From NCBI RefSeq assembly GCF_000969445.1, contig NZ_JZEY01000061.1, positions 372,001 to 436,000 on the forward strand: 64,000 nucleotides of DNA, written 5' to 3'. The translations under genes and the position numbers were made by a program. The notes under the pieces are model-generated. The model was not told the DNA's origin. It saw only the letters and a list, made by a program, of their open reading frames with translations, and searched no databases. Each line of letters starts with the position of its first letter. Within the stretch, counting starts at the first letter, position 1. Positions 57,013 through 64,000 of this stretch are shown piece after piece. The stretch comes from Devosia chinhatensis (GTDB lineage: Bacteria > Pseudomonadota > Alphaproteobacteria > Rhizobiales > Devosiaceae).

Positions 57013-57024
57013 CTAACATGTTAG
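57013..57024. promoter_or_regulatory. Palindromic GntR operator 1
   Basis: CTAACATGTTAG is a perfect 12-bp palindrome just before the GntR start codon in the divergent promoter. The matching site CTGACATGTCAG lies at 58265 before the FAH gene. It is a probable autoregulatory and uxaA-controlling site. Confidence 0.65.
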
Positions 57025-57025
57025 C

Positions 57026-57775
57026 ATGAAAACGGAAGCCGGTCCCTATGACTTTCTGCCCGCTGCGGGCACTTTTTCGCGCGGCAGCGTCACCCAGGAC
57101 GTCACCAACACCCTGCGTCAGGCCATCGTCACCCTGGCCCTGCCACCCGGCGCCAGCCTCGACAAGTCGGCGATTTGCAGCCAATTGGGCGTGTCGCGTT
57201 TTCCGGTCAGCGAAGCGCTGGCGCGCCTTGCCGAAGAAGGCTTGGTCGACATCGCGCCTCAGCGCGGCTCTACCGTATCACTGGTGCGCATTGCCGATGT
57301 CCGCGAATACATGCTCATCCGCAAGGGACTGGAAAGCGAGGCGCTGCGCGTCCTCATCGGCAAGCACGACGACGAGGTCATCGCGGCCCTTCACGCCAAT
57401 ATGGCGGCCCAAAGGGAAGCGGCCGGACGCGACGATGCCGAGGCCTTCCACCAGATCGACGTCGACTTCCACGACATCATTTTCCGCCGTATGCGCCTTT
57501 CCAAGGTCAAAGCCATCATCGACCGGGCCCGCTCCAATCTCGACCGGGCACGCCGCCTCATCATCACCCCGCGCCGGCTGGCGCTGACCATTGCCGAGCA
57601 TCAGGCCATTTTCGACGGTATCCTGGCCGCCGACGCCGCCCAGGCCATTGCCGCCATTCGTGCTCATATAGACGCCGTCATGGTCGAGCTCTTCGCCTTC
57701 GCCGCCGAGCGGCCGGGCCTGTTCGCCGATGGCGCTGAATTCACGCCCGATACCGACGATTTCCCGTTCGGCTGA
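57026..57775 (+). CDS. GntR family (FCD) regulator of the sugar-acid cluster
   Basis: A 249-residue regulator. The DNA-binding domain contains DKSAICSQLGVSRFPVSEAL and ARLAEEGLVDIAPQRGSTVS; the FCD domain has histidines in DVDFHDIIFRRM, IAEHQAIFDGIL and IRAHIDAVMVEL. It diverges from the uxaA-like gene and is followed 16 bases later by fucU. It sits between genes sharing the palindrome CTrACATGTyAG and is the natural candidate to bind it. The inducer is probably a sugar acid intermediate. Confidence 0.9.
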   Translation: MKTEAGPYDFLPAAGTFSRGSVTQDVTNTLRQAIVTLALPPGASLDKSAICSQLGVSRFPVSEALARLAEEGLVDIAPQRGSTVSLVRIADVREYMLIRKGLESEALRVLIGKHDDEVIAALHANMAAQREAAGRDDAEAFHQIDVDFHDIIFRRMRLSKVKAIIDRARSNLDRARRLIITPRRLALTIAEHQAIFDGILAADAAQAIAAIRAHIDAVMVELFAFAAERPGLFADGAEFTPDTDDFPFG

Positions 57776-57791
57776 GCCGAGGAGACCCTGC

Positions 57792-58226
57792 ATGCTCAAG
57801 TTGATACCGCCCATTCTCGGTCCCGATCTGCTGGCGGCCCTGCGCGCCATGGGCCATGGCGACGAAATCGTCATCGTCGATGCCAACTTTCCCGCCGAGT
57901 TCCTGGGCCCCGACGTGCACCGCGCCGATGGCCTTTCGGCCACCGCCATGCTCGACGCCATCCTGACGCTGCTGCCGCTCGACGATTTCGTCGACGAGGC
58001 CGCCATCGGCATGCAGGTGGTCGGCAATGCCCAGGAGCGTCCCCCCATATTCGGCGAGTTCGAAACCATCCTCGCCCGTCACGAGCCCGGCCGGCGCTTT
58101 TCCGCCATCGAGCGCTATGCCTTCTACGACCGGGCGCGCCAGGCCGCAGCCATCGTCCAGACCGGCGAGGCGCGGCTTTACGGCAACATCATTCTCAAGA
58201 AGGGCGTCATCCGACCCGTCGGCTGA
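57792..58226 (+). CDS. RbsD/FucU family sugar mutarotase
   Basis: A 144-residue protein with the RbsD/FucU pattern: MLKLIPPILGPDLLAALRAM, GHGDEIVIVDANFPAEFLG (catalytic histidine in GHGD), and the C-terminal AIERYAFYDRARQAAAIVQT and GEARLYGNIILKKG. FucU proteins interconvert alpha and beta anomers of L-fucose and similar sugars. GAGGAGACCCTGC precedes the ATG. It is in the same direction as the GntR gene and the FAH gene, so it is part of the cluster. The exact sugar is inferred. Confidence 0.88.
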   Translation: MLKLIPPILGPDLLAALRAMGHGDEIVIVDANFPAEFLGPDVHRADGLSATAMLDAILTLLPLDDFVDEAAIGMQVVGNAQERPPIFGEFETILARHEPGRRFSAIERYAFYDRARQAAAIVQTGEARLYGNIILKKGVIRPVG

Positions 58227-58264
58227 ACCTCGACTTGAGGGGGCGGATTTCCGCCCTCGACACA

Positions 58265-58276
58265 CTGACATGTCAG
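58265..58276. promoter_or_regulatory. Palindromic GntR operator 2
   Basis: CTGACATGTCAG, a perfect 12-bp palindrome 35 bases before the FAH gene start. It differs from the site at 57013 only at the symmetric third and tenth positions (A/T to G/C), which keeps the palindrome. Confidence 0.65.
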
Positions 58277-58310
58277 CCCTAAGACAGGGCCACTTTAGGG
58301 AGATCCGCAA

Positions 58311-59162
58311 ATGAAACTGCTTCGCGTCGGTGCCAAGGGCGCCGAAAAGCCTGCCATCATCGCTGAAGACGGTTCCATCCGCGACCTCTCCGGCGTGGTT
58401 TCCGACATCGGCGGCATCGCGCTGACGCCGGAAGGCATGGCCCGCATCCGGGCAACCGATATCGACCTGCTGCCGCGCCTCGACGCCGGCGAGCGCATCG
58501 GCCCCTGCGTCGCCAATGTCGGCAAGTTCATCTGCATCGGGCTTAACTATGCCGACCACGCGGCCGAAACCGGTGCCAAGATTCCCGATGAGCCGATCAT
58601 CTTCATGAAGGCCACCAGCGCCATTATCGGCCCCAATGACGATGTCATCATTCCCAAGAACGCTATCAAGCCCGACTGGGAAGTCGAGCTCGGCATCGTC
58701 ATCGGCAAGGAAGCCCGCTATGTCGATCAGGACAACGCGCTCGACCATGTCGCTGGCTATTGCCTCATCAACGACATTTCCGAGCGGCACTTCCAGACCG
58801 AGCGCGGCGGCACCTGGGACAAGGGCAAGGGCTGCGATACCTTCGGTCCCATCGGCCCCTGGCTTGTGACCACCGACGAGGTTCCCGATCCGCAGAACCT
58901 GGGCATGTGGCTGGAAGTCGACGGCAAGCGCTACCAGAACGGCTCCACCCGCACCATGATCTTCGGCATCGCCCATGTGGTGTCCTATGTCAGCCAGTTC
59001 ATGAGCCTGCAGCCGGGCGACATTATCTCCACCGGCACCCCGCCGGGCGTCGGCATGGGCGTCAAGCCCGAAGCCGTCTGGCTCAAGCCGGGCAATGTCA
59101 TGCGCCTGGGCATAGACGGGCTGGGCGAGCAGACCCAGAATGTCAGGGCCTATGGCGCCTGA
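58311..59162 (+). CDS. Fumarylacetoacetate hydrolase family protein (2,4-diketo-3-deoxy-L-fuconate hydrolase-like)
   Basis: A 283-residue FAH-superfamily enzyme. The small N-terminal domain begins MKLLRVGAKGAEKPAIIAED, close in style to 2,4-diketo-3-deoxy-L-fuconate hydrolases. The core has CIGLNYADHAAETG, the metal site EVELGIVIGKEARYV, NDISERHFQTERGGTWDKGK and the GDIISTGTPPGVGMGVKP segment. It splits a C-C bond in a diketo acid. Its own operator lies just upstream. FAH sequences alone do not fix the substrate, and ureidoglycolate or other keto-acid hydrolysis is possible. Confidence 0.88.
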   Translation: MKLLRVGAKGAEKPAIIAEDGSIRDLSGVVSDIGGIALTPEGMARIRATDIDLLPRLDAGERIGPCVANVGKFICIGLNYADHAAETGAKIPDEPIIFMKATSAIIGPNDDVIIPKNAIKPDWEVELGIVIGKEARYVDQDNALDHVAGYCLINDISERHFQTERGGTWDKGKGCDTFGPIGPWLVTTDEVPDPQNLGMWLEVDGKRYQNGSTRTMIFGIAHVVSYVSQFMSLQPGDIISTGTPPGVGMGVKPEAVWLKPGNVMRLGIDGLGEQTQNVRAYGA

Positions 59163-59250
59163 CCGCCGGTTTTCACGGGGCCTTTTGCGCTCGTTTCGCG
59201 GGACACTGTCGCAGGTTGCCTGCGGAGGGCGTTCGCCAAGATAGCCACAC

Positions 59251-59320
59251 CGTCATTGCCGGTCTCGTCCCGGCAATCCATCTTGCGGAGCATGGACCAC
59301 CGGCACCGAGCCGGTGGTGA
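59251..59320 (+). repeat. Dispersed two-hairpin intergenic repeat, copy 2
   Basis: The first block ends in TCCCGGCAATCCA, and a hairpin block TGGACCACCGG-CACCGA-GCCGGTGGTG follows. It is the same pair of blocks as the inverted copy at 31319-31395, in the gap between the FAH gene and nadB. Confidence 0.7.
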
Positions 59321-59361
59321 CGACGACCGCCATTGCCTGCGCTGATCGCCTCGGAGCCGCC

Positions 59362-60951
59362 ATGACCACGTTCGACAATACGCTTTACGCCGATGGCGCC
59401 CTCGTTGTCGGCGCCGGTCTGGCCGGTCTTTTTACCGCGCTCAAGCTCGCCCCCCGCCCCGTCACCGTCCTGTCGCCCAAGCCGCTCGGCACCGGCGCGT
59501 CGTCTGCCTGGGCGCAAGGGGGCGTCGCCGCCGCCATCGGCAAGGACGACAGCCCCCATGCCCACGCCCAGGACACCGAGATGGCCGGCGCCGGCATCGT
59601 CGATCACGGCATTGCCACCAGCGTCACCGCCGAGGCGGTTGCCCGCATTGAGGATCTGGCGCGCTGGGGCACGCCATTCGATCGGGACGATTTCGGTAAT
59701 TTCGAGCTCGGCCGGGAAGCGGCCCATTCCGCCAACCGTATCGTCAAGGTCGAGGGCGACCGTGCCGGCTGGGCCATCATGCAGGCCATCATCGCCCAGG
59801 TCCGCAACACCCCCTCCATCCGCGTCGTCGAGGGCATCACCGCCCTCAGCCTTGCGCGCGAAAACGGTCGGGTCGTCGGCGTCTATTGCCGGCGGCTGGG
59901 CGATCGCTATTCCGAGCCGGTGTTCATCCGCGCCCGCGCCACGATCCTGGCGGCCGGGGGCCTGGGCGGGCTTTATGCCGTCACCACCAATCCACCGGGC
60001 GTCCGGGGCCACGCCATGGGCATGGCTGCCCGCGCCGGTGCCGTCATCGCCGATCCCGAATTCGTCCAGTTCCACCCCACCGCCATCCTCACCCATGCCG
60101 ATCCGGCTCCGCTGGCCACCGAGGCCCTGCGCGGGGAAGGCGCGATCCTGCTCAACGATCTGGGCGAGCGCTTCATGCCCGCCATCCATCCCGATGCCGA
60201 GCTCGCCCCCCGCGACATCGTCGCCCGCGCCAATTTCCGCCAGATCCAGTCCGGCCGGCAGGTCTTTCTCGATACGCGCACGGTTCTGGGCGCAGACATC
60301 CTCACCCGCTTTCCCACCGTCAGCACCTATTGCCGCGATGCCGGCATCGACCCGGTCACCCAGATGATCCCGGTCACCCCCGCCGCGCATTTCCACATGG
60401 GCGGCGTCAAGGTCGACGAGCGCGGCCGCTCTTCCCTGCCGGGCCTTTGGGTCTGCGGCGAGGCCAGCTGCACGGGCCTGCACGGCGCCAATCGCCTGGC
60501 CTCCAATTCCCTGCTCGAGGCAGTGGTCTATGGCGCCCGCATTGCCGAGGATATCGGCGGGCTCGAACCCGCCCGCGACCTCGCTCCCTTCAAGGGCATC
60601 GAATGGGACGAAGAGGAAGGCAACCGCGCCGAGACCGTCCTGCGCAATACCCGTGCCGTCCAGGACCTGCGCGGGCTGATGACCGATCTCGTCGGGGTCG
60701 AGCGCGATGCCGATGGCCTGCGCCAGGCCCTGCGCCGCATCGCCGATCTCGAAGCCCATGCCGAGCAGGTCACCAGCGCCTATCTCAACATGACGACGTC
60801 GGCCACCCTGGTCGCCGCCGCCGCCCTCCAGCGCACCGAAAGCCGCGGCGGCCATTTCCGCACCGACTTCCCCGAGCCGAGCGAAAGCTGGGAACACCAC
60901 ACGGAAATGACACTGGCCGAGGCGCTCGCCATCCGCGCCGAAGCCGGCTAG
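59362..60951 (+). CDS. nadB: L-aspartate oxidase
   Basis: A 529-residue flavoprotein that oxidises L-aspartate to iminoaspartate for NAD synthesis. The FAD fold is GALVVGAGLAGLFTALKLA. Further family segments are SSAWAQGGVAAAIGKDDSPH, EFVQFHPTAILTHADPAPLA, EALRGEGAILLNDLGERFMP, HFHMGGVKVDERGRSSLPGL and ASCTGLHGANRLASNSLLE. The ATG at 59362 follows CGGAG. nadA and nadC, which often accompany it, are not in the window. Confidence 0.94.
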   Translation: MTTFDNTLYADGALVVGAGLAGLFTALKLAPRPVTVLSPKPLGTGASSAWAQGGVAAAIGKDDSPHAHAQDTEMAGAGIVDHGIATSVTAEAVARIEDLARWGTPFDRDDFGNFELGREAAHSANRIVKVEGDRAGWAIMQAIIAQVRNTPSIRVVEGITALSLARENGRVVGVYCRRLGDRYSEPVFIRARATILAAGGLGGLYAVTTNPPGVRGHAMGMAARAGAVIADPEFVQFHPTAILTHADPAPLATEALRGEGAILLNDLGERFMPAIHPDAELAPRDIVARANFRQIQSGRQVFLDTRTVLGADILTRFPTVSTYCRDAGIDPVTQMIPVTPAAHFHMGGVKVDERGRSSLPGLWVCGEASCTGLHGANRLASNSLLEAVVYGARIAEDIGGLEPARDLAPFKGIEWDEEEGNRAETVLRNTRAVQDLRGLMTDLVGVERDADGLRQALRRIADLEAHAEQVTSAYLNMTTSATLVAAAALQRTESRGGHFRTDFPEPSESWEHHTEMTLAEALAIRAEAG

Positions 60952-60958
60952 CGCGCTC

Positions 60959-61834
60959 CTATTCGGTCAATAGATACGTCGCCAGCGCCGTCAGGTCGTC
61001 ATCGCTCCAGTGCGAGGTGGAATCGGAGATCACCTCGCCCATCGAGCCGCCCAGCACGTCAAAGCCGGGGGTAAATCCGTCCTTGAGCGTCTGCACCAGC
61101 GTTTCGACGTCATAGCCCTCTTCGATCAGCGCCGCCGCATTAATGGCCGGCGCCCGCCCGCCCGTGCCGCCGGGCGATCCGGCAAAGGCCTGATCCCACT
61201 CCAGGGCGCCGAGCGCATTGCGCGGCGTGTGACAGGCAATGCAATGGGCCGGCCCATAGGCGAGGTATTTGCCGCGATTGTAGATGTCCGACTGCCCTGC
61301 TTCCGGTTCGAACCGGCCCGGCGAGAAGAAAAGATTCTGCCACCCGGCCATCAGCAACCGGATATTGAACGGGAACGGCACCTGGTTTTCGGCCGAAGGC
61401 GTGCTGACCGGTTCGGTCGCCATCAGCGCCGCATAGAGATCGACGATCTCCTGGTCGCTCATCAGCGTATAATTCTCATAGGGAAAAGCCGGGTAGAGAT
61501 GCCCCTGCGGCCCCATGCCATTGCTCATCGCATCCGAAAACTGCGCCAGCGTCCAGGCGCCGATACCGGCTTCGGGGTCCGAGGTGATATTGGGCGGAAC
61601 AAAGGTGCCGAACTGCGTCTCCAGTCCGTAGCCGCCAGCGAGGAATCCCGTCTCCGCCTGGTGATTGGTGTGGCAGGCCACGCACCCGCCCAGGCGGATC
61701 AGGTAATTGCCGCGATCGACATCGCCCACCAGCGTCAGGTCGCGCGCCGGCCCGCTGACCGGCTTGAGGAAATACACCACCGCGGCGACCCCCAGGATGG
61801 CCAGCGCCCCAAATGCAACAAACCGCTTTTTCAT
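60959..61834 (-). CDS. Diheme cytochrome c, membrane-anchored
   Basis: A 291-residue protein with an N-terminal membrane anchor (MKKRFVAFGALAILGVAAVV) and two heme sites, CVACH (in RLGGCVACHTNH) and CIACH (in GPAHCIACHTPR). Two class I cytochrome folds in tandem resemble the cytochrome subunits of periplasmic sugar or alcohol dehydrogenases, but no dehydrogenase partner lies next to it. The genes for a thioredoxin and a CcdA-like protein precede it on the same strand, which fits heme ligation chemistry. Electron partner unknown. Confidence 0.85.
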   Translation of the reverse strand: MKKRFVAFGALAILGVAAVVYFLKPVSGPARDLTLVGDVDRGNYLIRLGGCVACHTNHQAETGFLAGGYGLETQFGTFVPPNITSDPEAGIGAWTLAQFSDAMSNGMGPQGHLYPAFPYENYTLMSDQEIVDLYAALMATEPVSTPSAENQVPFPFNIRLLMAGWQNLFFSPGRFEPEAGQSDIYNRGKYLAYGPAHCIACHTPRNALGALEWDQAFAGSPGGTGGRAPAINAAALIEEGYDVETLVQTLKDGFTPGFDVLGGSMGEVISDSTSHWSDDDLTALATYLLTE

Positions 61835-61904
61835 CCCCGCCCCCGCACTGATCGCTGCATGACATCAGACCAGATGCGGGACGGGGAGGCAATTGCCGGT
61901 CTTT

Positions 61905-62321
61905 TCAAGAGCTTGCGAGGTCGAGCAGCGCGCTGATCCGGTCCTTGCGCGTCTCGGCCACCAGCCGCCCCAATTCGCTGGTGCCGCGCATCAGCACCAG
62001 CGTCGAGCGGCGGGGGATGGCAAGGCTGCGCGCCAGCTCGCCATCGCCATATTCGTCCCAGTCCACCCGCAGGATCGGAATATCGGCATAGGCGGCGCTT
62101 TCCTGCTGCAGGGCATCGAGCACCCTTTGCTGGGCCGCGCACGTGCCGCACCAGCTGGCGCGGAAATTGACCAGGAACGGCTCCCCGCTTTGCACGAGCG
62201 CATCATATTCGGCGCCCGTATAGGGCACGATCATCAGCGCCATGCTGGGGCGGGCCAGTGCGGCGACCAGCGCGGTGCCGGCAAGGCCGGCCAGAAAATG
62301 TCGACGGGTCATCATGGACAT
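61905..62321 (-). CDS. Exported thioredoxin-family protein
   Basis: A 138-residue protein with a twin-arginine-like start (MMTRRHFLAGLAGTALVAAL). The thioredoxin fold has the redox site VNFRASWCGTCAAQQRVLDA (WCGTC) and the cis-proline in LAIPRRSTLVLMRG. It is probably periplasmic and takes electrons from the CcdA-like protein encoded 6 bases upstream. AAGGAGAC precedes the start. The target, possibly apocytochrome c, is inferred. Confidence 0.85.
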   Translation of the reverse strand: MSMMTRRHFLAGLAGTALVAALARPSMALMIVPYTGAEYDALVQSGEPFLVNFRASWCGTCAAQQRVLDALQQESAAYADIPILRVDWDEYGDGELARSLAIPRRSTLVLMRGTSELGRLVAETRKDRISALLDLASS

Positions 62322-62327
62322 GTCTCC

Positions 62328-63047
62328 TTAAAGACTGACGGAAAGATCGATGAGCCAGCTGGGCAGGACCTCGAGCGCCAGGGCTTCGAGCATGCGGTCG
62401 ATCCGCAGGATCACCGCCAGCCCAACGACGACGAGGCTGACCCCCAATACCGTCTTGGCATGGGGCGCCAGCAGCATCAGCGTCGTGCGTCGGCTCGACA
62501 GGGCGGCGCGGGTGCCATAGGCCAAAGCCAGCACGATGCTAGCCGAACCGAGGGCGAAAAAGCCCATGATCGCCCCGGCATGAACCAGGTTTTCGCCCTG
62601 CGCGGCCAGCCCGATGGCGCCGCCCAGCGTCGGCCCGATGCAGGGCGACCAGGCAAGGCCCAAAAGCGCGCCGGCCGCCGCCTCACCCCACAATCCCCGG
62701 CCTTCCACCTGCCCCAGGAGCCGCGTGCTGCCGGAGGCCGTGGCGCCGGCAAGCCGTGAAAACTGGGCCTGGAGCGGCGGGGTGAGCGTAACAAGACCGA
62801 AGGCCAGCATGAACCAGCCGGCGGCAAGGGTGATCGCGTCCTGTGGCAGGCCCAGCGCCCGCGTCAGCGCAAAGGCGCCCATTCCGGCAAGGGTAAAGCT
62901 GGCCGCCATGCCGCCCGCCATCGCCAGTGGCGCAAGCGGATGCCGGGCCAGCGCGCTGGCCCCGATCAGGGGCAGCAACGGCAGGACGCAGGGATTGATC
63001 AGGGTCAGCAGACCCGCCGCATAGGCCAGCACCAGATCGAGCACCAC
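62328..63047 (-). CDS. CcdA-like cytochrome c biogenesis / thiol reductant transporter
   Basis: A 239-residue inner-membrane protein with six hydrophobic stretches. The redox cysteines lie in the characteristic pairs TLINPCVLPLLPLIG and LAWSPCIGPTLGGAIG, which shuttle electrons from cytosolic thioredoxin to the periplasm. The start is a GTG with GGGAGG close upstream. It is followed 6 bases later by the thioredoxin gene, so the pair forms a reductant relay that could serve the diheme cytochrome encoded next. Confidence 0.88.
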   Translation of the reverse strand: MVLDLVLAYAAGLLTLINPCVLPLLPLIGASALARHPLAPLAMAGGMAASFTLAGMGAFALTRALGLPQDAITLAAGWFMLAFGLVTLTPPLQAQFSRLAGATASGSTRLLGQVEGRGLWGEAAAGALLGLAWSPCIGPTLGGAIGLAAQGENLVHAGAIMGFFALGSASIVLALAYGTRAALSSRRTTLMLLAPHAKTVLGVSLVVVGLAVILRIDRMLEALALEVLPSWLIDLSVSL

Positions 63048-63125
63048 GGCCTCCCAAAGACGCTTTGGAAGCTATTACGGCGGCAAAGTCCCGGCGGTTA
63101 CGCCGAGGCCATCACATGCGCGTGA

Positions 63126-64000
63126 TTACTGCGCCAATACGGCGTCGACTTCATCCCGGGTCGGCGGCTGGCAGCCCTTGCGCCCGCAATTGATGCCGGC
63201 CACCACGGCCCCGAACCCCAGCATGGCGCTCAATTGCTCGTCATTGAGCGCTGCCAGGGCATCCGGGCCCAGCGCATCGGCTTCGCTCAGCCAGGTGAGG
63301 ATACCGGCCATCAGGCTGTCGCCGGCGCCCACCGTGTCCCCGAAGACCGGCGGAGCATAGATCGGGGCCTCGCCTTTCCCGGCGCGCGAAAAGGCGCGGC
63401 TGCCCTGCTCCCCCAGCGTCACGACGACGAGCGCGCAATGGGGCCGCTTGAGCAGCTCGGCGGCATAGGCCTCGATGGATTGGCCGGGCACCAGCCATTC
63501 ATGGTCTTCCTCGGACAGCTTGACGATGTGGGCCATGTCGAGAAAATCCGAGAGACGCGCCCGGTAGCCCGCCTCGTCGTCCACCAGCTTTTCGCGCACA
63601 TTGATGTCGATGGAGATCGTGGCGCCGCGCGCCGCCGCTTCGCTCACTACGGCCCGCCACACATCGGCGTCTGTCTCCAGGATCGGGCAGAATCCCCCGA
63701 TCTGGTAGAGTGCCACCTGCCGGGGCAGGGCCGCGATCAGACCTTCGCGCGTAAAGGCGCGGTCGGCGCCGCGCTCGAACACATAGGATGCCTGCATCTT
63801 GTCGTTGAACGTCACGATCGCCTTGGTGGTCGGCGCATCGACCCGTTCGTCCAGCAGCACCGCGACGCCCGCCTCGGCCAGTGGTTTGAGCAGCAGGTCC
63901 CCATATTGATCGGCGCTGATCGGGCACAGGAACCCGGTTTCGTGCCCCAGCTTGCTCAGCGCAATGGCGCAATTGAATGGCGATCCACCCGCCAGCGCCA
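63126..64000 (-). CDS. PfkB family carbohydrate kinase, 5'-truncated by window edge
   Basis: The frame runs to the right edge without a start; the visible N-terminal part reads GGSPFNCAIALSKLGHETGF, the PfkB substrate-binding segment. Further motifs are RAFTREGLIAALPRQVALYQ, VVVTLGEQGSRAFSRAG and the ATP/anion-hole signature FGDTVGAGDSLMAGILTWL with the catalytic aspartate in GAGDS. Fructokinase-like enzymes share this layout, with a C-terminal GINCGRKGCQPPTRDEVDAV. The sugar substrate is not certain. Only about the first 20-30 residues appear to be missing. Confidence 0.9.
   Translation of the reverse strand, partial: ALAGGSPFNCAIALSKLGHETGFLCPISADQYGDLLLKPLAEAGVAVLLDERVDAPTTKAIVTFNDKMQASYVFERGADRAFTREGLIAALPRQVALYQIGGFCPILETDADVWRAVVSEAAARGATISIDINVREKLVDDEAGYRARLSDFLDMAHIVKLSEEDHEWLVPGQSIEAYAAELLKRPHCALVVVTLGEQGSRAFSRAGKGEAPIYAPPVFGDTVGAGDSLMAGILTWLSEADALGPDALAALNDEQLSAMLGFGAVVAGINCGRKGCQPPTRDEVDAVLAQ

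Noticed and set aside
57013..58276. The two CTrACATGTyAG palindromes as a transposon footprint or recombination site
   Set aside because: No element lies between them, and both sit at promoters of one functional cluster next to a regulator, so operators are the simpler reading.

Overview
The window is a gene-dense, GC-rich stretch of a bacterial chromosome with no sign of phage, insertion sequences or CRISPR. Gene content points to an alphaproteobacterium of the order Hyphomicrobiales, probably close to Devosia. The evidence is a GapR nucleoid protein and the cell-cycle receiver CpdR, a DUF1036 gene overlapping pyruvate kinase, an ExoD-family protein, the DNA ligase/exonuclease pair typical of this class, and a ROSE-like leader before an Hsp20 gene. 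The genus is an inference from protein style only; no search was run.

Layout. 1-5.9 kb: 3' part of dxs, a tiny flagellar-rod-like protein, gapR, DUF1036-pyk, an SRPBCC protein, rpmJ and a receiver-domain protein. 5.9-11.5 kb: a complete oligopeptide ABC importer (oppABCDF, minus strand) with a terminator-like hairpin between oppA and oppB. 11.8-20.2 kb: a fatty-acid beta-oxidation block, with fadE, fadJ, fadI and a small membrane protein on the minus strand, diverging from fadD and a MerR regulator; two related dyads lie in the divergent promoter. 20.2-29.8 kb: a UVR-motif protein, the DNA ligase/exonuclease pair, an esterase, ExoD, an M16C peptidase, an aldo/keto reductase and a GntR regulator. 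30-41.8 kb: a Gfo/Idh/MocA dehydrogenase, a secreted protein, a YbbA/YbbP-like ABC exporter, a HerA-like ATPase, an aldose-1-epimerase-like protein, HrpB, MsrB and a PPOX flavoprotein. 42-47.5 kb: two tRNA-Val genes, cpdR, an N-formylglutamate amidohydrolase, a HisN-type phosphatase, a lysophospholipase-like hydrolase, hsp20 and dps. 47.5-54.4 kb: gltB and gltD behind a long, highly structured leader. 54.4-64 kb: a DUF982 protein, hpt, a sugar-acid catabolic cluster (UxaA family, GntR, FucU/RbsD, FAH family) carrying two copies of one 12-bp palindrome, nadB, a diheme cytochrome c, a thioredoxin, a CcdA-like protein and a truncated PfkB kinase.

How the genes work together. FadD activates fatty acids and FadE, FadJ and FadI carry out the oxidation cycle, probably under the adjacent MerR regulator. 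GltBD assimilates ammonia. The 55.3-59.2 kb cluster looks like one regulon that breaks down a hexonate or deoxyhexonate, possibly L-fuconate-like. No overtly new defence or mobile system is visible. The most unusual signals are in non-coding DNA: the hsp20 promoter and thermometer, a structured terminated RNA upstream of the lysophospholipase gene, the gltB leader, competing hairpins before the ABC exporter, and the paired operators.
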